The notes under the pieces were generated by a model. It did not search any database. It was not told the DNA's origin and saw nothing but the letters and a program-made list of their open reading frames with translations. From Salsipaludibacter sp038233055 (lineage in GTDB: Bacteria; Actinomycetota; Nitriliruptoria; Nitriliruptorales; Nitriliruptoraceae), in contig JBBSMS010000162.1 of NCBI GenBank assembly GCA_038233055.1, positions 1 through 7,050 on the forward strand: a stretch of 7,050 nucleotides of DNA, read 5' to 3'. Every line of letters begins with the position of its first letter. Position 1 is the first letter of the stretch. A program made the translations under genes and the position numbers. This document shows positions 1 to 5,140 of the stretch, piece after piece.

Positions 1-450
1 CACCTCGTTGGCGCGCTGCAGGCAGGCCGCGTAGTCCCGCAGCGCCAGTTCCGCGACGCGCGCGGTCGCGACGTCGCCGGTCGCCAGTGCCGACGTCAGG
101 AGCATCCCGTAGCCCACGTTGATGCTGGACAGGGCCACGTAGTCGTCGCGCACGGAGCGGGCGACGGTGGTGGAGCAGACGCGGTCGACGGCACCCGCGG
201 CGGCACCCAACCACTCGCCCAGGGAGTCCGCAAGGCTCCCGGATCCGTCGCCGTCCATGGTGTCCATGTGCGCGGCCAGGCGGGCCCGGGACCCCCGCAC
301 GGTGTCGTGGAAGAACTGGAAGGCGGCGGCAACCTCCGCGGACCGCGGTTCCATCGCGACCTGCTCGTCGAGCGCCTGTTCGACGTGTCCCTCGAGCGCG
401 TGCAGGTCACCGACCCACCTGTGCAGTTTCCTGCTGGTACTGGCATCCAT
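1..450 (-). CDS. small helical protein, possibly ferritin-like (DUF892-like), partial at 3' end
   Basis: This open frame starts at ATG 450-448 and runs off the window at base 1, giving 150 visible residues and no stop. A GAGG sequence (plus 456-459) sits 5 nt before the ATG, which supports this start. The protein has no signal peptide or membrane segment and looks wholly helical. Residues about 10-30 (RWVGDLHALEGHVEQAL) and 43-65 (FQFFHDTVRGSRARLAAH) resemble the first two helices of DUF892/YciF-type ferritin-like bundles. Residues 101-125 and 130-148 would be helices three and four. The usual Glu/His metal ligands of helix three are not obvious (SSINVGYGM), so iron binding is doubtful. It follows the transporter operon on the same strand, beyond a hairpin and 112 bp of spacer, and is probably a separate transcription unit. 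The coding call is firm. The family call is tentative. Confidence 0.8.
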   Translation of the reverse strand, partial: MDASTSRKLHRWVGDLHALEGHVEQALDEQVAMEPRSAEVAAAFQFFHDTVRGSRARLAAHMDTMDGDGSGSLADSLGEWLGAAAGAVDRVCSTTVARSVRDDYVALSSINVGYGMLLTSALATGDVATARVAELALRDYAACLQRANEV

Positions 451-455
451 GCTGG

Positions 456-459
456 CCTC
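456..459 (-). promoter_or_regulatory. ribosome binding site for the partial helical-protein gene
   Basis: The minus strand reads GAGG, then 5 nt, then ATG at 450. This supports that start; no in-frame ATG or GTG is seen close upstream. Confidence 0.5.
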
Positions 460-476
460 GGTGATCGACTGCGACC

Positions 477-482
477 ACGGTA
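477..482 (-). promoter_or_regulatory. possible -10 element for the gene starting at 450
   Basis: The minus strand reads TACCGT, which fits the loose actinobacterial TAnnnT -10 pattern, about 26 nt before the ATG. No convincing -35 is seen at 16-18 nt spacing. It is offered only because a terminator-like hairpin separates this gene from the operon, so a promoter is expected nearby. Confidence 0.2.
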
Positions 483-516
483 GGAAGCCCGGCGCCGGGG
501 CGACAGGGACGTTCGA

Positions 517-546
517 CGGCCGTTCGATCGGGTGGTCGAACGGCCG
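517..546 (-). terminator. terminator-like hairpin after the transporter operon
   Basis: The arms CGGCCGTTCGA (517-527) and TCGAACGGCCG (536-546) are perfect 11-bp inverted repeats around an 8-nt loop. The hairpin begins 16 nt after the stop of the last ATPase gene. No T-run follows on the minus strand, as is common in high-GC genomes, so it may be a weak terminator or a 3'-end stabiliser. Confidence 0.55.
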
Positions 547-562
547 CTGCGCGACGCGGCGG

Positions 563-1600
563 TCAGGTGCCACGGACCTCGGGACCGGCGCGCAACAGGC
601 AGGCCGCGTCATGGTCGATGTCGTCGTGGACCACCATCAGGGCCGGGTCCTGCACGTCGCAGGTCCCCATCTCGGCGATCGGGCACCGGGGGTGGAACCG
701 ACACCCGGACGGCGGGTTCATCGGCGACGGGATCTCGCCTTCCAGCAGGACCCGCGGACGTCGGCGCCGGGGGTCGGGGATCGGGATCGCCGACAGCAGG
801 GCCTGGGTGTAGGGATGCACGGGGTGGCGGTAGAGCGTGTCGCGGTCGGCCAGTTCGACCACGCGGCCGAGGTACATGACAGCGACCCGGTCCGAGATGT
901 GTTCCACGACGGCGAGGTTGTGGGCGATGAACAGCAGGGTCAGGTCCAGTTCGGACTGGAGATCCTTCAACAGGTTCAGCACCTGCGCCTGCACGGACAC
1001 GTCCAGGGCCGAGACGGGCTCGTCCGCCACGACCAGTTTCGGGCGCAGGATCAGCGCCCGGGCGATGCCGACCCGCTGGCGTTGGCCGCCGGAGAACTCG
1101 TGGGGGTAACGCTCCGCGTGCTCGCGCTTGAGCCCGACCAGTTCCAACATCTCCCCGACCCGCTGGCGACGCTCCGACCGGTCGCCGATGCCGTGGATCC
1201 GCAGGCCCTCGGCAATCGAGCTGCCGACCTGGGACCGGGGGTCGAGGCTGGCGTACGGGTCCTGGAAGATGATCTGCACGTCCTGGCGGAAACTGCCGAG
1301 GTCGCGGGCCGAGGCGTGGGTGACGTCGCGACCGTCGAACAGGATCCGTCCCGACGTCGGTTCCAGCAACCGGACCAGCATCCGACCCAGCGTGGTCTTG
1401 CCGCAGCCGGACTCCCCGACCAGCCCGATCGCCTCGCCGCGGCGGATGGCGAGGTCGACGCCGGCGACGGCCCGGACCTCACCGACCCGGCGTTGCAGCA
1501 GGCCGCCGGTGACGGGGAAGGTCTTGACCAGCTCCTGCAACTCGACCAGTGCCTCCTGGTCGTGTTCGGTGGCGTCGGGGGCCGTGGCGCTGGCGGTCAC
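563..1600 (-). CDS. ABC transporter ATPase, DppF/OppF-like
   Basis: This is the second ATP-hydrolysing subunit (345 aa) of the peptide-type importer. It acts on the cytoplasmic face with the DppD-like subunit. Visible motifs are Walker A GESGCGKT (62-69), the Q-loop FQDPYASLDP (112-121), signature FSGGQRQ (169-175), Walker B with D193/E194 (VVADEP), and H-loop H227 (FIAHN). The C-terminal oligopeptide-transporter domain begins around 258 (RHPVHPYTQALL) and contains C300, C306, C314 and C334. The start is GTG (1600-1598), overlapping the upstream TGA as GTGA. A GGAG lies 8 nt before it. All catalytic residues are intact. The FSGGQRQRV signature and last position in the operon favour the F over the D paralogue. 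Substrate identity rests on the binding protein and is unknown. Confidence 0.95.
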   Translation of the reverse strand: MTASATAPDATEHDQEALVELQELVKTFPVTGGLLQRRVGEVRAVAGVDLAIRRGEAIGLVGESGCGKTTLGRMLVRLLEPTSGRILFDGRDVTHASARDLGSFRQDVQIIFQDPYASLDPRSQVGSSIAEGLRIHGIGDRSERRQRVGEMLELVGLKREHAERYPHEFSGGQRQRVGIARALILRPKLVVADEPVSALDVSVQAQVLNLLKDLQSELDLTLLFIAHNLAVVEHISDRVAVMYLGRVVELADRDTLYRHPVHPYTQALLSAIPIPDPRRRRPRVLLEGEIPSPMNPPSGCRFHPRCPIAEMGTCDVQDPALMVVHDDIDHDAACLLRAGPEVRGT

Positions 1601-2853
1601 GAGGTCGGCTCCGCGGCGGCGGCGCGCGCGGCCTTCAGGGCCTCGGCCGGATCACCCATGCGGGTGCGCTGGTCGCGGTCCAGCAGCGGCTCGGGGCGGC
1701 GGCGACCCTGTTCGTCGTGGTGGAGGAAGCAGCGCACCAGGTGCTGGTCGGCGACGGGCAGCAACTCGGGATCGATCTCGGTGCAGATGTCGAGGTCGGC
1801 CTCGACGCGCGCGTGGCAGCGGGCGGCGAACCGGCACCCCGTCGGCAGGTCCACCAGGTTCGGAACCACGCCCGGGATGGTGTCCAGGGCCCCGCGACGA
1901 TCGCCCAGGACCGGCATCGACCCGATCAGGCCCTGGGTGTAGGGGTGCTCGGGGGCCTCGAACAGCGTGATCACGTCGGCTTCCTCGACCACCTGGCCCG
2001 CGTACATCACCGCGACCCGGTCGGCCATCTCCGCGACCACGCCGAGGTCGTGGGTGATCAGCACCACCGCGGTCCCCGACTCGCTGACCAGGTCGCGCAT
2101 GAGGTCGAGGATCTGGGCCTGGATGGTCACGTCGAGCGCCGTGGTCGGCTCGTCGGCGATCAGCAGGTCGGGCTCGCACGACAGCGCCATCGCGATCATG
2201 ACCCGCTGGGCCATCCCGCCGGACAGTTCGTGCGGGAAGGCCCGGGCCCGCCGCTCGGGGTCGGGGATGCCGACCTGGCGCAGCATGTCGATCGCGCGAC
2301 GGGTCTGTTCCTCGTCGGTGTAGTCGCGGTGGAGTTCGTAGACCTCCTCGATCTGGGCCCCGGCGCGGTAGACCGGGTTCAAGGCTGACTGCGGCTGCTG
2401 GAAGATCATCGAGATGCGCTCGCCCCGCAGCCGCGACAAGTCCTTGTTGGACATGCCGGTCAGTTCCTGGCCGTCGAAGGTCACGGTGCCCTCGACCACC
2501 CTCCCGGGGTAGGGCACCAGGCCCAGGATCGACAGCGACGTCACCGACTTGCCGCACCCGGACTCGCCGACCACGCCGAGCACCTCGCCGCGTTGGACCG
2601 ACAGGTCGATCCCGTCGACGGCCTGGACCACGCCGTTGCGGGTGTGGAAGTGGGTCTTGAGGCCGGACACCGTCAACAGGTCGGGATCATCGGGATCCCG
2701 CACCCGAGGCGGCGACGGTTGGGTGACCGACTCCTCGGGCAGGTCGGCGATCACCTGCTGGTCGGCCCCGCCGTCGCCCGTCCTCCCGGCGGCCGGCCAC
2801 GACGTGTCGTCGGTGACGGTCATGCGGATCTCGTCCGGTTCGGAGCCGCTCAT
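1597..2853 (-). CDS. ABC transporter ATPase, DppD/OppD-like
   Basis: This is the first ATPase subunit (418 aa), expected to form a heterodimer with the downstream ATPase. Motifs are Walker A GESGCGKS (96-103), Q-loop FQQPQSALNP (151-160), signature LSGGMAQ (210-216), Walker B with D234/E235 (LLIADEP) and H268 (ITHDLGVV). LSGGMAQRV is typical of D-type subunits. The C-terminal domain begins at APEHPYTQGLI (300-310) and carries C340, C346, C357 and C375. About 55 residues of Pro/Asp/Gly-rich sequence precede the ATPase fold, and a charged tail of about 38 residues follows C375, so the protein is somewhat longer than usual. The ATG (2853-2851) overlaps the permease stop as ATGA, and no clear ribosome binding site precedes it. 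A second in-frame ATG at 2823 would remove ten residues. That is possible, but it would lose the overlap. Confidence 0.95.
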   Translation of the reverse strand: MSGSEPDEIRMTVTDDTSWPAAGRTGDGGADQQVIADLPEESVTQPSPPRVRDPDDPDLLTVSGLKTHFHTRNGVVQAVDGIDLSVQRGEVLGVVGESGCGKSVTSLSILGLVPYPGRVVEGTVTFDGQELTGMSNKDLSRLRGERISMIFQQPQSALNPVYRAGAQIEEVYELHRDYTDEEQTRRAIDMLRQVGIPDPERRARAFPHELSGGMAQRVMIAMALSCEPDLLIADEPTTALDVTIQAQILDLMRDLVSESGTAVVLITHDLGVVAEMADRVAVMYAGQVVEEADVITLFEAPEHPYTQGLIGSMPVLGDRRGALDTIPGVVPNLVDLPTGCRFAARCHARVEADLDICTEIDPELLPVADQHLVRCFLHHDEQGRRRPEPLLDRDQRTRMGDPAEALKAARAAAAEPTS

Positions 2854-3800
2854 TCGTTGAGGCTCGGGTCGAGGGCATCGCGCAGTCCGTCACCGAGCAG
2901 GTTGAAGCCCAGGACGGTGACCATGATCGCGAGGCCGGGATAGATCACCAGGTGCGGGTAGGTCCGGATCAGCGTGTACTCCTGGGCCAGCATCGAGCCC
3001 CACTCGGGGGTCGGCGGCTGCGCGCCCAGTCCCAGGAACGACAGCGCCGCGGCCTCCAGGATGGCACCCGCGATGCCCAGGGTCCCCAGCACGATCAGCG
3101 GGGTCAGCGCGTTGGGCAGGATCCGCGTGCGCAGCATGCGCCACGGCGACGCACCCAGGGCCTCGGACGCGGCCACGAAGTCGACCTCCTTGATCGAAAG
3201 CACCGAGGCGCGCATGACGCGCGCGTACTGCGGCAGGGTCACCACGGCGACCGCGATCAGGACGTTCTGGATGGCGTTGCCCAGCACGTAGGCGATGGCG
3301 ATCGCCAGGACCAGTGCCGGGAAGCCCAGGATCACGTCCATCATCCGCATCAGGATCGTGTCCAGCCAGCCGCCGAAGTAGCCCGCGATCGCCCCGATCG
3401 AGGCGCCGATCATGATCGCCACCAGCACGATCGACACGCCCAACGGCAGGCTCAGGCGGGCGCCGTAGATGATCCGCGACAACTGGTCGCGGGCGTTGGA
3501 GTCCAGCCCCAGCAGGTGTTCCGACGAGGGGGCGTCGCGTCGGGCCACGTCGCTGCCCTCGACCCGGTCCAACTGCTGGATCGGGTCGTAGGGAGCGATG
3601 ATCGGCGCGGTCAGGGCGATGATGGCCAGCGTGGAGACGATCACCAGGCCCAGCACCCCCAACTTGCGACGGAAGAACCGCTGCATCGCCAACCGCCACA
3701 CCGACGTCGCGTCCTCCATCAACTCGTCGGAGGTCTCCTCGGCGCGCACCGAGGTCACCTGTCCATCGACCTGGTCGCCGCCGGTCCCGAAGCCGCTCAC
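2850..3800 (-). CDS. ABC transporter permease, DppC/OppC-like
   Basis: This is the second inner-membrane permease subunit (316 aa), forming the channel with the DppB-like protein. It has a hydrophilic N-terminus of about 34 residues and a first membrane helix (about 47-70, GVLGLVIVSTLAIIALTAPI). The typical extracellular segment APYDP...HLLGLDSNARDQLSRIIYGARLSL (69-118) follows. Further hydrophobic segments lie near 119-140, 156-175, 177-190, 234-256 and 284-303. The EAA coupling loop is clear at 213-230 (EALGASPW...ILPN). I chose the GTG at 3800-3798, which overlaps the upstream TGA as GTGA and gives a family-normal length. The open frame extends far upstream, but that extension lies antiparallel in frame to the previous gene and is not plausible. 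No strong ribosome binding site is seen, so translation probably depends on coupling. Confidence 0.94.
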   Translation of the reverse strand: MSGFGTGGDQVDGQVTSVRAEETSDELMEDATSVWRLAMQRFFRRKLGVLGLVIVSTLAIIALTAPIIAPYDPIQQLDRVEGSDVARRDAPSSEHLLGLDSNARDQLSRIIYGARLSLPLGVSIVLVAIMIGASIGAIAGYFGGWLDTILMRMMDVILGFPALVLAIAIAYVLGNAIQNVLIAVAVVTLPQYARVMRASVLSIKEVDFVAASEALGASPWRMLRTRILPNALTPLIVLGTLGIAGAILEAAALSFLGLGAQPPTPEWGSMLAQEYTLIRTYPHLVIYPGLAIMVTVLGFNLLGDGLRDALDPSLNE

Positions 3801-4876
3801 TGGAGTCGCACGCGCGGGTCGAGGTAGCCGTAGGACAGGTCGACGAGCAGGTTGACGACGACGTAGGTGGAGGCGATGAACAGCGTGAAGCCCTGCACGA
3901 TCGGGAAGTCGCGCGTGTCGATCGCGTCGAACAGGGCCGTCCCGATCCCGGCCAGCGAGAAGATCGTCTCGGTCAGCACGGCGCCGCCGAGCAGGGCGCC
4001 CAACTGCAGCCCGATGATGGTCACGACCGGCAGCAACGCGTTGCGCAGCGCGTGCCGGCGGATCACCCGGGGTTGCCGCGCGCCCTTGGCGGCGGCGGTG
4101 CGCACGTAGTCCTGGCCCAGCACGTCCAGCAACGACGAGCGGGTCATGCGGGCGATCACCGCCATCGGGATGGTCGACAACGCGACCGTGGGCAGGACCA
4201 GGTGCTGCAGGCCGTCCTTGAGCTCGGCCCACTGGGCCGAGATGAGGGTGTTGAAGATCGCGAACCGGGACAGGAACCGGAGCAGGCCACCGCCGAAACT
4301 GGTGTCGGTGATGGTCCACCCCCACACCTCGTAGAACGGTTGCGGTGCGAGGCCGGCACTGAACCGTCCGGTGGGCGGCAGCGCCAGCCAGGTGTCGCCC
4401 AGCACCACGGCGAACAGGTACGACAGCATCAGGCCGAGCCAGAAGATCGGCATGGAGACCCCGACGTTGGCGAAGGCCATCGTGGCGACGTCCACCGGTG
4501 AGTTGTGCCAGCGCGCCGCGGCGACGCCGAGCGGGATGCCGATGGCGATCGCCAACAGCAACGCCGACAGCGCCAGTTCCGTCGTCAGCGGCAGGCGCTC
4601 GAACAGCACCTCCATGACCGGCCGCGAGAACTTGATCGACTCGCCGAAATCGCCGCGGAGGATGTTGCCCATGTAGGTGAGGAACTGCTGGAAGACCGGC
4701 TGGTCGAGGCCGTTCGCCTCGGCGAACTGCTGACACGACACGGCCGTCGCCCGGGGACCGAGCACCGCCCGGCAGGGGTCACCCCCCACCACTCGCGGCA
4801 GCAGGAACACGGCCACCACGACGCCGAACAGGACCGGCAGGGCCGTCCCGATCCGCTTGAGGGCGTAGGCGATCAT
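3797..4876 (-). CDS. ABC transporter permease, DppB/OppB-like
   Basis: This is the first permease subunit (359 aa) of the importer. The ATG at 4876-4874 gives the classic start MIAYALKRIGTALPVLFGVV, with the first membrane helix at about 9-28. The family segment DQPVFQQFLTYMGNILRGDF occupies about 58-77. Other membrane segments lie near 99-120, 132-160, 226-245, 283-305 and 328-348. The EAA coupling loop is at 256-284 (DYVRTAAAKGARQPRVIRR...). Two features stand out: a cysteine pair in the first outer loop (C35, C48), and a long outer loop of about 60 residues (161-222) between helices three and four. It is about 20 residues longer than E. coli DppB as I recall it. An upstream in-frame GTG at 4963 would add a basic, non-homologous extension and is rejected. 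No ribosome binding site of its own is visible; a short upstream ORF may supply translational coupling. Confidence 0.95.
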   Translation of the reverse strand: MIAYALKRIGTALPVLFGVVVAVFLLPRVVGGDPCRAVLGPRATAVSCQQFAEANGLDQPVFQQFLTYMGNILRGDFGESIKFSRPVMEVLFERLPLTTELALSALLLAIAIGIPLGVAAARWHNSPVDVATMAFANVGVSMPIFWLGLMLSYLFAVVLGDTWLALPPTGRFSAGLAPQPFYEVWGWTITDTSFGGGLLRFLSRFAIFNTLISAQWAELKDGLQHLVLPTVALSTIPMAVIARMTRSSLLDVLGQDYVRTAAAKGARQPRVIRRHALRNALLPVVTIIGLQLGALLGGAVLTETIFSLAGIGTALFDAIDTRDFPIVQGFTLFIASTYVVVNLLVDLSYGYLDPRVRLQ

Positions 4877-4938
4877 GCGGTGCCCGACCCGGGTCGCGCG
4901 CCAGCGGCACCGACTCGATCCCGAACGGCACGGTGCAC
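4873..4938 (-). CDS. possible 21-residue leader ORF coupled to the first permease
   Basis: A GTG (4938-4936) follows AGGAG (plus 4944-4948) by 5 nt and opens a frame reading M-H-R-A-V-R-D-R-V-G-A-A and on to G-S-G-T-A. It ends in a TGA that overlaps the permease ATG as ATGA. This is the same overlap used between the other operon genes, and the permease lacks a ribosome binding site of its own. Third-position GC is about 13 of 21 codons, lower than in the flanking genes, so the peptide itself may not matter. Its likely role is to bring ribosomes to the permease start. A GTG two codons earlier (4944) is possible but overlaps the AGGAG. Confidence 0.35.
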   Translation of the reverse strand: MHRAVRDRVGAAGARPGSGTA

Positions 4939-4943
4939 GGTCA

Positions 4944-4948
4944 CTCCT
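4944..4948 (-). promoter_or_regulatory. ribosome binding site before the leader ORF
   Basis: AGGAG on the minus strand, 5 nt before GTG 4938. It is the best ribosome binding site I see between the binding-protein hairpin and the permease start. Confidence 0.4.
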
Positions 4949-5011
4949 GGGCGGTCGGGGCACCGGCAGGTGCCATCGGCGGAGCGGTCGACTCGGGCCG
5001 ACCCGACGGTG

Positions 5012-5017
5012 AGACTA
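5012..5017 (-). promoter_or_regulatory. weak -10-like hexamer in the spacer
   Basis: The minus strand reads TAGTCT, matching TAnnnT, about 136 nt before the permease ATG. The sequences at 16-18 nt spacing are GC-rich and do not resemble a -35. An internal promoter for the membrane genes is possible but poorly supported. Confidence 0.12.
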
Positions 5018-5066
5018 GACCCCGTCGTCGACGCGCGTGGCCTCGACGACGTTCGGATGATGACGA

Positions 5067-5097
5067 CCGCGGGCCGACCCGGTGGGTCGGCCCGCGG
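5067..5097 (-). terminator. strong intercistronic hairpin after the binding-protein gene
   Basis: The arms 5067-5080 (CCGCGGGCCGACCC) and 5084-5097 are perfect 14-bp inverted repeats with a 3-nt loop, starting 43 nt after the binding-protein stop. The minus-strand sequence beyond it (TCGTCATCATCC) is only mildly T-rich. Similar elements after binding-protein genes in importer operons act as partial terminators or 3' RNA stabilisers, so that the binding protein is made in excess. Which mechanism applies here cannot be told from sequence. Confidence 0.6.
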
Positions 5098-5109
5098 CGA
5101 TCCTTGTGC

Positions 5110-5133
5110 CCCGGCGACGGTGACGCCGCCGGG
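5110..5133 (-). repeat. short inverted repeat just after the binding-protein stop
   Basis: CCCGGCG (5110-5116) and CGCCGGG (5127-5133) can form a 7-bp stem with a 10-nt loop, 7 nt past the stop codon. In such GC-rich sequence it may be fortuitous, or it may add to the larger neighbouring hairpin. Confidence 0.25.
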
Positions 5134-5140
5134 ACGGTGA

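Noticed and set aside
167..1942. Long plus-strand open frame of 591 codons
   Set aside because: It is antisense to two intact ATPase genes and the helical-protein gene. Its translation is rich in Arg, Gln, His and Asp with no recognisable motif, as expected for the shadow of high-GC genes.
3801..4736. Upstream extension of the second permease reading frame
   Set aside because: The extension runs inside the first permease gene in another frame and reads as Arg/Pro/Gly/Ala-rich sequence. The GTG at 3800 gives the normal length and the GTGA overlap.
4877..4963. N-terminal extension of the first permease from GTG 4963
   Set aside because: It would place 29 Arg/Pro-rich residues before an ideal family start (MIAYALKRIG). 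The overlapping leader-ORF stop at the ATG favours the shorter form.
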